Of a stretch of DNA of 64,000 nucleotides, positions 22,009 through 33,144 are shown piece by piece (position 1 is the stretch's first letter; each line of letters opens with the position of its first letter). Source of the DNA: Eumeta japonica (taxonomy: Eukaryota > Arthropoda > Insecta > Lepidoptera > Psychidae); the NCBI GenBank assembly GCA_005406025.1, contig BGZK01000179.1, positions 372,001 through 436,000 of the forward strand, read 5' to 3'. Below the pieces are notes generated by a model. The model was not told the DNA's origin. It was given only the letters and a program-made list of their open reading frames with translations, and searched no databases. Position numbers and translations under genes: made by a program.

Positions 22009-22655
22009 TATTAGCTTTTGCCTGCGGCCTCGCTCGCATGAATATAGAATAAATTCAGTCGTCTTGTATATCGATCGGTCACGCTTACTTAATTTCGGCC
22101 CCTGTCCCGCATTCGATTCCGATCTCGGTCGAACTTTTGATTCCAATTCCATTCCCACACTCGTCTTGAACCCCATTCCCTTTTTTTTGAATTTTACATC
22201 TGAATCTGCTACCCGCATCAGTTCCGGTTCGAACGAAGCCGACGCAAATGTTAGTCTCAGAATAAAATACAAGCTATATTACTTGGAAATGGTGTAGCTT
22301 TTTATGAGTCCAAGAATTATTAAAATCGTCTTAAGTTATTAACTTCATGGATTCATTCATGAATTTAATTTCTTGTCATGTCAATGTCACATAAACACTC
22401 ATGTCGCTTCATAAATAAATGTTAGCAGCTTAATTTACTCAAAATAGTGTAGCAATGTATTAGTAAAAAGTTTTAAAATCGGTTCAGTAGTTCGATTCAA
22501 TAGTAGAAATACACGAATGAAACCGAAGATAAATGCTAGTTTTTTTAATAAAAACATACCCGGATATAAATACAATGTTGTGTGAAATTTCAAAACGCTA
22601 AAAAGGTAAAGAAATTTAGAAGATATGCGATTTTGAACAAACAAACATAAAATTT
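22009..22655 (+). repeat. Dispersed TAGCTTTTGCC...GGCTTCGC repeat, copy 1
   Basis: It starts TTAGCTTTTGCCTGCGGCCTCGC and has a core of degenerate GATTCCGATCTCGG-type units. It continues to AAAATCGGTTCAGTAGTTCG and an AACAAACAAACA tail. The order matches a repeat common in moth and butterfly genomes. Open frames over it are artefacts. Confidence 0.6.
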
Positions 22656-22659
22656 TTAT

Positions 22660-22732
22660 GTATATTAATGTAAGAGCGGTTTCAGTGTAAGCCCGCACTT
22701 GGAATTTTTTCGTGTCCCGTGGGCTCCCACCG
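22660..22732 (-). repeat. Jockey-tail-like fragment fused to the BEL/Pao remnant
   Basis: GTAAGCCCGCACTTGG matches the Jockey 3'-tail segment near 51590 (GTAAGCCCGTACTTCGG) and, less closely, the one near 30235. It joins the BEL/Pao integrase fragment directly and marks where that element is cut off. Confidence 0.4.
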
Positions 22733-22911
22733 GTGTTGGAGTGTGGGTAGGTACTCCCGCCCCCAGCGGGACCAGAAAGCATCGGCGAGGCGCTGACTGC
22801 GGCGCCACTGCTTGCGATCGTATTCGTCGCTCTCTGAGAATGCGCCCGGGATCGGTACTCGTTTCGGGCCTTCCAGCAGGAAATGGTTTGGTGTGAGTGC
22901 TTCGAGATCGT
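22733..22911 (-). pseudogene. BEL/Pao integrase, C-terminal part (outer side of a nested insertion)
   Basis: The minus-strand frame reads D-L-E-A-L-T-P-N-H-F-L-L-E-G, then a K-Q-W-R-R-S-Q-R-L-A-D-x-F-W-x-R-W block and E-Y-L-P-T-L, the conserved end of BEL/Pao integrases. It is the direct continuation of the integrase frame that breaks off at 26536. The Jockey-type element between them inserted into the D-D-L-E codons and duplicated 10 bp. The 3' part of the Pao element, including its second LTR, is missing. Confidence 0.85.
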
Positions 22912-23731
22912 TAATATGGAAGCTACGGGATGTAGACTCGCTATGACGGATCATCGCACTATTGTCATAGTCTCGGTTTACCTCCCGTCTCCAAAGCCGT
23001 TGCTCCGGAGCGACCTTAGAGCCCTCCTTGCCCTAGGGGATGCCGTCATCCTCTTCGGCGATTTTAATTGTAAAAATCCCAGATGGGGTTGTGCCGTAAT
23101 GGATGAAAATGGTGAAAAATTAGATCGACTACAAGACAGACTTGAGTTCGAAATCATCACGCCCTCTACGGCGACCTACTTCCCCCATAACGATACTTAT
23201 AGGACTTCTACTTTAGATTTTGCTCTGACAAAAGGAGTCGCCTTAAATTTAAATTGTATTGAGACTCTTAATAGACTTTCATCAGATCACCGGCCGGTAT
23301 TGTTAAAAATGGGTCCTCCCGACGGCGGGAGGCCTATTTCCACTATCAAAATCACCGACTGGAAGAAAGTGTCGACCGCGTTCGAAAAAATCGACACTCC
23401 TCCGCTCAATAGTATACCTGATGACATTAGGACGACTGAACAGATCGACCATGCTATAGGTGCTCTTACCAGCCACGTCAAGACAGTGGTCAAGAGATGC
23501 GAGCGGGAGGTTCCGGCATCCTCGGATCGTCGGAAGTTTCCGCCTGACATTCTTGAATTGATAAGAGCTAAAAACAAAGCTTTGCGCCGCGCGAGCGCAT
23601 ATCCCACTCCTGAATATCGATCCAGAGCGCGAGCTCTCCAACGTGAAGTGAAAGCTCGCGTTCAGGAATTCCGAAATGAGAGTTGGAGCGACCTCATGGA
23701 GGAAATTACACCGTCACATAAAGCGTTCTAG
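22912..23731 (+). pseudogene. Jockey A ORF2: endonuclease and linker
   Basis: This is the AP-type endonuclease that nicks target DNA for non-LTR retrotransposition. It is open from the element's truncated edge to TAG 23729-23731. Visible motifs are V-S-V-Y-L-P, then G-D-F-N (metal site), L-D-F-A-L and S-D-H-R-P-V (catalytic Asp-His). The linker follows, with N-K-A-L-R-R-A-S and N-E-S-W-S-D-L-M. The N-terminal N-A-N-G-L and Q-E-T motifs are absent because of 5' truncation. The TAG interrupts a frame that otherwise continues into the interrupted linker and, beyond the RTE insert, into the RT. Confidence 0.9.
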
Positions 23732-23773
23732 AAAATTACCAAAGCGCTCAAAATGGAGGGGTATACTCTTATA

Positions 23774-24449
23774 ATAATAATAATAATAATAATAAGCCTT
23801 TTATTTATTTTTTACTAAGTACAAAGTCAAATATTTTTCTAAATATCTATAGTATTTTGCAAGTAGATATGTTCAGTTATGAGGGTTAGTATATTTAGAT
23901 ATATCTATTTTTAATATTTATAATTATTAGTAGAAGTGTTGGTATTTATTTAATAAAAATAGTTAGTAAAACCCTTTTGGGTACAGGCCTCCAAAGATTT
24001 CCATTTGTCTCATCTTGAGCCACTAGTCTCCATTTGTGCCAGCTGTTCGCTTGATGTCATCCTCCCAGCGGCTCAGTGGTCGTCCTGACGTCTCTTGCCT
24101 GGCGGGCCGGTCCATCGAGTCACTCTCGAAGTCCATCTCTGATCTGTCAGTCTCGATGTGACCCGCCCACTTCCATTTGAGCTTTTGGGCGTAAGTTAAG
24201 GCATTAGTGGCTTTGGTAGTTTCTCGGATCTTGGTGTGTCTTATTTTGTCTAGTTTCTTTATTTTCAGCATGCTTCTCTAAACCCTCTTTGACAGGTATT
24301 TATTTTATTTGTGGCTATGGTAGAGAATTTCAAGTCTGGCAGCCGTACGTCAGACTAGGCAAGAGGCATGTGTTCATAACTTTTGTTTTGATAAATGTTG
24401 GTAAGTTACTTTTAAAAATTTCTTTGAGGCTCCAGTAATATTAGTAATA
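23774..24449 (-). mobile_element. RTE-like non-LTR fragment nested in Jockey A
   Basis: It is a minus-strand insertion of about 680 bp. Its 3' end is the (TTA)n tail seen as TAA repeats at 23774-23796. The 11-bp sequence ATACTCTTATA occurs on both sides (23763-23773 and 24450-24460), and removing the insert rejoins the Jockey linker. The only coding remnant is at 24023-24271. Heavy 5' truncation is typical of such insertions. Confidence 0.85.
24023..24271 (-). pseudogene. RTE-like reverse transcriptase, C-terminal tail
   Basis: The frame reads K-L-K-W-K-W-A-G-H-I, later S-G-R-P-L-S-R-W-E-D-D-I-K-R-T-A-G. This is the conserved C-terminal tail of insect RTE-like ORF2 proteins (K-W-x-W-A-G-H-I ... 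G-R-P-x-x-R-W-x-D-D-I). It ends at the TGA side near 24023. No catalytic RT part is included. Confidence 0.8.
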
Positions 24450-24460
24450 ATACTCTTATA

Positions 24461-26110
24461 CCCCCGCTTAAAAGACCGGACGGCTCCATTGCCCTCGACG
24501 ACGCGGAGGTAGCGGAGTGCATAGCAGACTCTATCGAGACTCAATGCTCTCACGCCTCCCCCCCGCACGACACAGCTCATATTAGTCGCATCGAGGAAGA
24601 GGTTCTTCAAAAAACCTCCCTCGAACCTCGAGACGATCTGACTCCAGTCTCACTCAGCGAAGTCCAAACGCTGGTGAAATCACTGAAAACCAGAAAGGCA
24701 CCGGGCCTCGATGGTATTAGTAACAAAGCAATTAAATGCTTTCCACAACAATTGTTAAGTCTACTGGTCGCGATTTTTAACGCGTGCCTTCAAAATTGTT
24801 ATTTTCCCCTGTCTGGAAGGAGGCGGAGGTAATAGGCATCCATAAGCCAGGGAAACCTCGCGACCTCCCAGCAAGCTACAGATCAGCCTCCTGAGCGGTC
24901 TGTCTAAATTATATGAGAGAGTTCTTAAAACTCGCCTCACCGATCACCTCCTCGGAAAGGCCTTATCATTGATGGCAGTTCGGTTTTCGTCCCGTCCACT
25001 CCTGCCCACAGCAAGTCCTCCGCTTAGTAGAATATGCCACGGAGGGCTTTAAACGTAAAAACAAAACCGTAGCTGTCTTCTTTGACGTAGCCAAGGCCTT
25101 CGATAGGGTATGGCACGCAGGTTTGGTTTATAAATTATACTCCCTCCATGTACCTGATCGTCTCGTACTCATTATTCAAAATTACCTATCGAATCGTCAC
25201 TTTACATTTAGGCATGAGCGTACGCACTCGACTAGACGATTAATCAGAGCAGGAGTTCCTCAAGGCTTCGCCCTCTCTCCCCTCCTGTACTCCGCGCACA
25301 CTAATGACATACCGCGTCCGACGTCCGGCGTCCAACTCACGCTTTTCGCCGACGATACCGCTCTATTCTATCGTAATAGGTATAGGGACGTTGCCGCTAG
25401 CCGCCTCCAGAGGGCCATTGATGAGCTAGGTCAATGGTTCCGTCTCTGGAGGATCGAAGTAAATCCGGAAAAGTCGGCAGCTATACAATTTAAGTATAGC
25501 AAGCGTAGGAGTAAATTTGTTGTCGACTATGACACTCCACATTAAAAATGTTGAACGCGAGAATTCCGTGGCAACGGTCATATAAATACTTAGGTGTCAC
25601 GCTCGACAGAAATCTCAACTTCCGAGATCACATCGCGCGTGTTAGAAAGACTGCGCTTTTCTACACAGCAAGGCTCGGAGCCTTGCTCGGTAGGAAAAGC
25701 AAATTATCTAGGCTCAATAAGCGCACAATCTACAAAATGTGCATTAGGACGGTGATGACATACGCGTCTCCAGTCTTCGCTCACGCCGCTCCTAAGGCAC
25801 TAGAAAAATTACAGGTAATACAGAATAAATTCTGTAGAGCAGCCACGGACGCACATTGGTGTGTTCGTAATTCCATTCTCCATAGAGATTTGGAACTCCC
25901 CACTCTCTCTAAATATTGAAGGACGCATCGAAGCGATTTTTCGACATCGCGGGATCACATCCCAATGCGCTTCTTCGAGCGGCGGTCGACTATCAACCGC
26001 CGCCCCCCACCCACTTTATCCGTAGCCCACGGAACGTACTGTTCGATCCACCTGACGCTCTTACAGCGGCAGTTGTTAGCCTTAATGACGTCAACGATAC
26101 GCATGACTGA
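24461..26110 (+). pseudogene. Jockey A ORF2: reverse transcriptase, frameshifted
   Basis: The linker (D-A-E-V-A-E-C-I-A-D-S-I-E) leads into the RT, which copies element RNA at the nicked target. A-P-G-L-D-G-I (motif 0/1) is in the first frame. Frameshifts follow near 24805 (before V-W-K-E-A) and 24890. From 25123 the frame is open with A-G-V-P-Q-G and F-A-D-D (25345 region), the catalytic box, then L-G-V-T-L-D. A stop at about 25543 and the loss of one A near 25917 break it again before the conserved F-F-D-I-A and S-P-R-N-V-L tail. Motifs are well kept, so decay is fairly recent, but it is not functional. Confidence 0.9.
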
Positions 26111-26525
26111 CTTAGATTAGGTCAATCCGTTAGTTAGGTCATTGACTTAAGCCCCCCCCACTCCACCCACCCGGCCGCCGCAGACCGCTCCCGGCCGGGC
26201 GGGACGAACGGAAACCGTCCCGTGACGGTTTCCAGTGACGCCTATGCCGAGATGACTCCCTTCAGGAGCCGTCCATAGAGCATGTCACGCGCCGTCGGCA
26301 CTCACACGTGCCGTCCGGCCGCGCTCGGTGAAGCTATAGAACTCGTCCGACCGGTCGCCAGACTCGTCGCCTGACTATATAGCATAGTCGACCCATTACT
26401 TCACCTTCAGGGGGACTTTTTTAGTGGGTTTCAGCCCCACACTACCCACGCGTACGGGCGCGAGGGTGTGCGGGATAGACATTTTTTAACCCCTCCACGT
26501 CGCAAGTGGGAAACAAAAAAAAAAA
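26111..26525 (+). other. Jockey A 3' UTR with poly-A
   Basis: This is GC-rich non-coding DNA following the RT stop. It contains a small inverted repeat, GGAAACCGTC then GACGGTTTCC, at about 26209-26231. It ends in A11. The layout (GCCGAG...GCATAG, then G-rich and T-rich blocks) is distantly like the tails of Jockey copies at 30.1, 39.3 and 52.1 kb. Confidence 0.7.
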
Positions 26526-26535
26526 TCGAGATCGT

Positions 26536-28350
26536 CTGCAGACAAGGACACGTGTGTGAATGGGCGGCTGTTGACTGTGTACTCGACCTCCAGCAACAAT
26601 GTTGTCAGTACCTCTTCTGTGGGATAGCGTTCGCGCAACGTAGCGTCTAAAGCACGATTGACGCTATGCACCCTTCGCTCCCATGCGCCTTCCATGAAAG
26701 GGGCACTTCGGGAAATGAAGCGCCACTGTATGGCGTGTGTAGACGTCTCGCGCGCTGTTGCCTCTACTGCTGCTCTTTGTAGTTCGGCTTGTGTTCTTCA
26801 GAGGTTGGTGCCATTGTCGCACCAGATTTCGCTCGGCGCCCCTCGTCTGGCCGTCATACGCTGCAAGGCGAGTATGGCGCTGTCGGTGGTGAGGGAGCCC
26901 GCTACCTTCATGTATGGCTCGGGACGATAGACATGTGAATAGGGTGACGTATCGTTTTGGCGTTGCCTCCCTACCGTGATCTCATACGACCTGAAGTAGT
27001 CGAGCCTCGCCTATGTGAAGGAGCGTTGGTGGTGTGCGAGTAGGGCTTTCAGATTTCGTGTTTTGGGTTCAGCTGGGGTCGCGCGGCGTATGCGATACGG
27101 TATGCACGATTTGATACCGTGTATACCGCGTTTCGTAGTCGGAGCATCCACAGATGCTGGCGCACTTCGTTGGCGGTTATCTTTACGCCGCTATGGTACA
27201 GGCGTTCGTGGGTCGCCTTGATGTATAGGCAACTGTATGGGTGATCACCATCGGTTACCGGTGGAGTCTTTTTCGTGGTCAGAACGTCTTCCGCGGCATC
27301 TATTCTCGAGCTCAGACGCAGGAGGCCCTCGGGACTTACGTAGACTGACAGGCTCTGGAGACGGCTTCCTCGTAGTGGGAGGTGGCCGGCTCGCAGCTCT
27401 GACAGCTCCCTTGCAAAGCATTCCTTCTGGTCTGCCCTTGTTCAGAGCTCTTCGGCTTGCGAGAGAAAGCGCGCTTCCAACAGCATGTACTTTGGTGGCG
27501 TGGTGGTGTCTCTCGCGTTCGTCTTATGCTCGATTCGAGTTCATGCCGTTGTCCTTCTTCAGTCCGGATCGGCTTTCGTTCCAAGTTTCATCCGCTTCCT
27601 TTTGGCGGCGTTCGTCATGGCTTTGACTACGGGCACGGGACGACACAGTTCAATCAACTGTAACGCCCGGGCCATTCCTCTTCGTAGTCTGCTCCACAAC
27701 GAGAAGCGTTTCACGTCTGGCAAGGCTTCTCGTAGACTGGTGTTGTCTCTGAATCGAACCGTGTACACTTGTTCTTCCCCGATCAGTGTCATGGCATTTT
27801 CGTCGCTATTCTCCCGGGGCTAATCGTGTTCGAGGCGGTACAGGAAATCCGGGCCTCGGAACCATCTATGTTCGATGTTTAAGTGTTCGGGCGGTTCCCG
27901 GGGGGACGTCATCCCCGACGTTATGTGCTGTTGGGACTCAGCGCCACTCAATCGTCTTCGTCTCATCCTCTATTTCTGCTAGGAGATGGGCGACGAATGC
28001 CTTGTAGTTTCGTGTCCTGGTTCTGATCCAGGTGAGCACTGTTTTTGAGTCCGACCAATAAACTAGTCTAAAGGGAGGTTCATCGTGTCCTTCCGCGACG
28101 CTTTGGGGGAGTCGCACCCCCAGTACTGCCGCCTGCAGTTTAAGACGTGACACTGATTTTACTTTCAGTGGCGCGACCCATTCCTTTGCACGTTATCAGG
28201 CTGACATTGATGTCGCCATCGGCGATACGGTGTGCCAGTACACAGTCATCGCGTATGCATTCTCACTAGCGTTCACGAATGTGTGGAGCTCCTGTGCGGC
28301 GGCAGTGGTATGAGCGCCGTAGCAGCGCCGTATTTGTAAGCTGCGCAGCT
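26536..28350 (-). pseudogene. BEL/Pao polyprotein remnant: RNase H and integrase
   Basis: The minus-strand order is RNase H (28350-27900: E-L-H-T-F-V-N-A-S, R-L-K-L-Q-A-A-V-L-G and V-Y-W-S-D-S-K-T-V, with two stops), a linker, an integrase zinc region (near 27200: Y-H-S-G-V...N-E-V-R-Q-H-L-W), and the integrase core (D-Y-F near 26990; I-W-C-D-N-G-T-N-L near 26815; W-E-R-R-V near 26680; V-N-S-R-P-F-T-H). A TGA follows D-N-G-T-N-L. Gag, protease and RT are missing: the leader beside the LTR is followed almost at once by RNase H. The frame breaks at 26536 where Jockey A inserted and continues at 22911. Confidence 0.88.
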
Positions 28351-28533
28351 CCTGGAGTTTTTTCAATTAGGACGACCACTTCTTGACTTCTTGACTTGTA
28401 TATGACGTTGCAGCACCTCCACATATAAGCACACACATTTAAAACATCGACAGAAAACGCTGCTACACACTAACCGAGCGCTAGAGCGCGACCGAGCGGA
28501 GCAAGGATCGGACGACAATTGAATTGCGACGAA
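28351..28533 (-). other. BEL/Pao leader next to the 5' LTR
   Basis: On the minus strand this short segment lies between the LTR and the RNase H remnant, so it contains the former leader and primer-binding region. I could not assign a primer tRNA. It includes a duplicated TTCTTGAC (28380-28395). Confidence 0.4.
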
Positions 28534-29042
28534 TGCACCAATTTCGCTGCAATTTGTAGATGGCGCATCCGTCTGCACATATAAGCTGCATACATTACAT
28601 TCGATGGGGTGTGGCCATGCACTTCGCATATTTCACGTATTAGCGCCACATGCGCTCGGTACACCGATTCGCAGTCGTACGGTAGAGACCACCGCGGTTC
28701 TCGGCCTCTCATTGGTTCCCCTCGTTAAGGTATAATTCTATATGCAACTCATAATTTCATCACAATAGTTTCGTATTTACAATTAAATACGAAGTACACA
28801 CAATAAATTCAACAAAATAAGAAATATTCAAATGAAACAATAAATATACACATAAGCAAATATTACAAAATAAATAATTCCTAACAACTTTTCCCTATTC
28901 GGGTAATAATAAGATAACTATTTAAATTATTTAATCACACACAAAAATACAATTAAGAAAAATTCTTAACCTAAGTCCGTTTATAAATCAAAATAATAAA
29001 TTTATTTACACATTATCACTAAGAGCGCGGGTGTCCGTAACA
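28534..29042 (-). repeat. BEL/Pao LTR, copy A (5' LTR of the nested element)
   Basis: This 509-bp LTR, on the minus strand, begins TGTTACGGACACC and ends TGCA, so it has TG...CA ends. It lies directly upstream of the BEL/Pao leader and is therefore the 5' LTR. It aligns end to end with the copy at 32612-33120 (also 509 bp) and, apart from an internal deletion, with 56146-56526. Reading frames over it are shadows. Confidence 0.85.
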
Positions 29043-30049
29043 CGTAATTTAATATTCCATTATTCTTGGTTTTGAAATAGTGTTTTAGGTGCCAGAGCGG
29101 AGGGAATGGCGATTTCTAAGATAAGATAGACAATAAGGAAAGTTAAAATGGTTTTACGACACAGTCTCGTCTTACATGGCTATTTACTTATCTCTGTAAT
29201 ATGTTAGAGTCGGGACATTATTGTAAGTAACTCAGAATGTCTCTCAGTTAGTCGGCCGATGTGATTATGTATCCCTGTACTTACATTGGATATCAAAATA
29301 TGATCCCTTCTCTAACGTTAGAACGAGGTATCTCCTTCGTGGCTTTGTATAATGAGCTAGTGTGGAGTAATACAATTAGTGGGCATGCTAACCCTACTAG
29401 CTTGTTAGTGCCTTCTTTTCATTACCATTTGATTTAATTTGGTCTCACAGCCCGACATTGCATCTTTTCTAGTTATATGTCGACTTCGTGGACATATTTC
29501 TGTCGATGCTTAAAGTTCGTTATATGTAGATTGTCACGTTTAAATGTTTATGGTGGCTTGTGTGTTTTTCAGTACACATCAGAACGTTATATTGTTTGCA
29601 GAGTTACTTCATACGGTTTCTTTTCACATCGAGCGATCTTGTTATTTATGACGCTGATTGCGATTCAGTTTTCAATACATTAGTGGTTCAGAGTCCAGTC
29701 AGCTAAATGGCATTGAAAACAAAACGAAAATAACAGAAGCTTTCTCTTAATTCGGATCCTCATATTAAGTTATCCTCAACCTATCTTATTTTTTAACATA
29801 GCTATAGCCTATGTATTTACTTGAATTTCGCTTAATATACTAATCAAACTCGAAATGAAATTGGATGAACTGCTTTTATTTGATGAACTTACCAATTAAC
29901 CAACATAGAGACTACTGTGGCAGACTTTTTTTTGACGAGGAAGATTAATTAAAAAGTGAGAATGAGGTACAAACTGAGAAACCAAAAACAATAAGTACTG
30001 ACTGACTGGCAAAGTTGGGCTACTGATCAGATTAAAAAAAAATTGAATA
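29043..30049. other. Unassigned DNA between LTR A and Jockey B
   Basis: No gene is supported. A moderately GC-richer stretch (29200-29470) has no frame or repeat I recognise. Confidence 0.4.
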
Positions 30050-32608
30050 CTATTAGTTTTTTAAAACTGTAAGTTTTTTGCTTGCAGTCTGTCGTAGCGT
30101 GTTGTTGGAAATGGAAAAAACTGAATTATGAACTGGTTATTAAATGTAGAAGCTTGAAAAACTTCACTACAGAACGATACAAGATACTTGAGAAGCAAGT
30201 GATTCACTGTAACCGTGATTTCTACACCGCTGCGTGAGCTCGCATTTTGGATTTTTTTCACACTCACCTCAGGGTATGGATTCTTGTGGTGTGTGGGCAA
30301 AATGATGGATAGCGCTACAATGTTCAGACATGTTTTTGCAGCACGAGCTTCACAAGTGGCGACTGGAGTACAACTGCGACGGATAAATTTTTTCATGTAT
30401 TTCTTGTAGTTTTCTCTGTGAGAAAAAGGGGAAGGAGGAGAAAAACCCATTAAGGGCCGTCCATGTGCTCGGGAACACATGTGTGTCCAACTTGCACGGA
30501 CTAAAAATCTCCAAAACAAATTGTGATTGCCATGTCGAAAGCCTACGCTTTGACGCCTTCATCTAAAAAGCGACCAGTCCGGCATAGAGATACTGTCATA
30601 GCGTGACCACCCTATGGGTGTCTTTTAAGCAGGCACCTCGGCATAGGAGATCACGTGAAGTTTACAGTGTGGACTGAAAATTTAAAAAAGACACCGAGAG
30701 GCGCGGGGAGTGCACCGGATTGATGACCGTCAAGGTCGTAATGAAGGGAGGGACCCCTACTCCTAGTTTATAAACATTTTAATTACTTCTATAAGTTTTT
30801 CGACCTCGAAGTTGAGAGCGTTGGTTGGATCTGATTAGGATATTCCTTGGTCTTCTACAGAAATGATGCGGAGTAGGTGGTTCGTATGATACGGCCGAAG
30901 CTATTAGTGGATTTGGATGGCTACTCGCTATGTCGAAGAATCGCTCTGATGCATCTTTCATACATTTGTAGATGGATGGGAGCTTTAGATCCCAGTGAAG
31001 TACAGAGTTTTTGACGTACCATGGTGTATCAGCTGCTCTTCTACGGAATTTATTTTGCATTACTTGCAGTTCGTGTAGAGTATCAGGAGTATCAGGCTTT
31101 GCATGAGCATATACTGAACTCGTGTATGTCATGACAGGTTTGATATATATCGTGTATATCGTACGCTTATTGCGTAACTGCATATTACTTTTCCTACCTA
31201 TCTTTGCTTATAGACGAGATTGGTAAAACATGCTAATTTCCTAATACGAGCTATATGATTTTAAAGTGAAGATGCTTATCGATCGTAATGCCTAGGTATT
31301 TATAGTGATGTTGCCATGGAATTTGTTGATTTGAAATACGTAAGTAGGGAGTATCTATTGGAACTGGAAAATGTAACTTCTGTGAACTATAGTCAAAGTA
31401 TATTGATGTTGTTTTATAGGAGTTGACTTCTATTCTCCAGAGTCGGAGCCATTGTGTCAGCTCATCAATGGTCCTCTATAACCGTGGAAGAATGCTTAGA
31501 TGGCAGTTAGTTCACAAAAAGAGTGCAGTGTCATCCGGGAAAAGCGCGAGTTGGACGCCTGTTGACGGTCGCGGGATATCGTTTATACACTTACAGCAGT
31601 AAAAAGAGCGTAGAGCCTTGAGGAACTCCAGCTCTGATCAGTCTCAATGACGAGTAAATATTGTCAAGTCAGAAAGTGAAGTGGCGATTACTAATGTATT
31701 GGTGGATGATAATAATTAGACGATTTGGGGGCTCTAACTAATAGAGCTTATGAATAAGACCTGTGTGCCAAACCCTATCAAAGGTATTTGCTACATAAAG
31801 AAAAGACCGCCACTGTTTTCTTTTCAGTTTTAAACCCTTCCGATATATACTCAACTAATCGGAGAGCTTGTTGCGGACAAGAATGATTGGGTTTGAAATC
31901 AAATTGTTCATTAATCATAAGGTCTTTCCCTATGAGATGCTTGTTCAAGAGAGTTTTGAGCGTTTTTTAAAATAATTTTCTTAATACACTCAAAAGACTA
32001 ATGAGTCTGTAACTGGCGGGGAGGTCACGTGGTTTCTCCGGTTTAGGAATTCCAATAACTATACCTTCTTTCCGAACTGAAGGAAAGTAACGAATTTTGA
32101 TCCACGCATTGAAAATTGGAACCAAGAGACCCACGAGTGGTGCAGAAAAACACTTGAGTGAAATCTATGCCTAGGGATTTTCTGATTTTGAGAGCTTTTG
32201 TGTGTCTACTGATTTCGTCTTGGGTGATGGAATCTAGATCGTCTTTGGGTGGAAGGAGACTCTGTGATGAACCTCCTTTTCCACCCTATGAACATGTTTC
32301 AGGTCATGCGGGGGATTCTCTGAGCATTGTTGTTCAATGCTATCAGCTAAGCACTCAGCTTTTTCCCAGTCGTCCAACGTTACAGACTTGTCAGATTTTC
32401 TTAAAGCGGGGGTGAGGACAGCTCCTTCCGTTTTAAGAGCTTTGGCTAATCCCCAATAAGCTTGGTGACTGGGAGAAATTCTATCATTAGGTCGCTCCAA
32501 TTTTCATTTCTAACTTTCTTTATGCGGACCTACACTTTACGCTGGAAAGTATGCGCATGGGACCTATTTTTACGAGTGAGGTATTTGCCCGCTCGGTTTT
32601 TAGCCCAC
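30050..32608 (-). mobile_element. Jockey-type non-LTR retrotransposon B, 5'-truncated
   Basis: This minus-strand element begins (5') at about 32608, inside the pre-RT linker, and ends about 30050. The 3' tail (30050-30780) is shared with the tails at 39.2-39.7 kb (plus) and 52.05-52.32 kb (minus), including an internal A-run. Its 5' edge lies within a few bases of LTR copy B. Confidence 0.75.
30779..32608 (-). pseudogene. Jockey B ORF2: linker and reverse transcriptase, heavily mutated
   Basis: Starting at A-K-N-R-A near 32605, the linker shows N-E-N-W-S-D-L-M and E-C-L-A-D-S-I-E-Q (32500-32234). The RT follows over several frames: Y-R-P-I-S-L-L-S-V, L-V-E-Y-I-S-E-G-F, R-A-G-V-P-Q-G-S and, at the end, a 134-codon open stretch (31183-30779) with K-P-V-M-T-Y, L-Q-V-M-Q-N-K-F and F-F-D-I-A-S-S-H-P-N. 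The F-A-D-D box is destroyed. Many stops and shifts mean this copy is older than Jockey A. Confidence 0.85.
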
Positions 32609-32611
32609 AGA

Positions 32612-33120
32612 TGTACCAAATCCGCTGCAATTTATAGATGGCGCATCCGCCTGCATATATGAGCTGCATACATTACAATTGAGGGGACGTGTCCATGCAT
32701 TTCGCATATTTCACGTATAAGCGCCACATGCGCTTGGTACACCGATTCACGGTCGTATCGCATAGACCGCCGCAGTTCTCAGCCTCTCATTTGTCCCGCC
32801 CGTTAAGGCACAATTTTATATACAACGCATATGAAATTCACAATAATTTCGTATTCATGACAAAACATAATAAAAATAAGACAAGAAATATACATTTAAA
32901 AACACAATAAATATACACAAAAATGCAAAATAGACAAATATTACACAATGAATAACAACTAATCCCTACCCGGGTAATATAGAGACAACTATTCAAATTA
33001 TGTAATTAACACACTCAAAATACAATAAAACAAAAAAAGAATTCTTTACCTAAGTCCATTTACAGGTTAAAATAATAATTAACTTACACATTATCACTAA
33101 GAGCGCTGCTGTCTGTAACA
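32612..33120 (-). repeat. BEL/Pao LTR, copy B
   Basis: A 509-bp LTR with TG...CA ends, alignable end to end with copy A. No BEL/Pao interior is attached. Its left end is joined to the 5' end of Jockey B, and its right end (GTAACA) runs into unrelated DNA before the second mariner. It may be a solo LTR. No flanking duplication is visible. Confidence 0.85.
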
Positions 33121-33144
33121 TTCCTAGTATTCTATAGTTGCCCG

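Larger units (their letters stand above)
22912..26525 (+). mobile_element. Jockey-type non-LTR retrotransposon A, 5'-truncated, inserted in BEL/Pao
   Basis: The element starts inside the endonuclease domain and ends in a poly-A run (26515-26525). It is flanked by perfect 10-bp copies of TCGAGATCGT at 22902-22911 and 26526-26535. Truncated 5' end, poly-A and target duplication are the signature of target-primed reverse transcription. Joining the flanks restores the BEL/Pao integrase reading. The element is itself interrupted at 23774-24449 by an RTE-like insertion. Contents in order are endonuclease, linker, RT and a GC-rich 3' UTR. Confidence 0.92.

Noticed and set aside
22699..22896. 65-codon plus-strand frame
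   Set aside because: Shadow of the BEL/Pao integrase remnant on the minus strand.
26658..28007. Several plus-strand frames of 68-129 codons
   Set aside because: All are antisense shadows of the minus-strand BEL/Pao RNase H and integrase, which show family motifs.
30061..30562. 152- and 70-codon minus-strand frames
   Set aside because: They cover the shared Jockey 3' tail; the homologous tails at 39.6 and 52.1 kb do not keep the frame.
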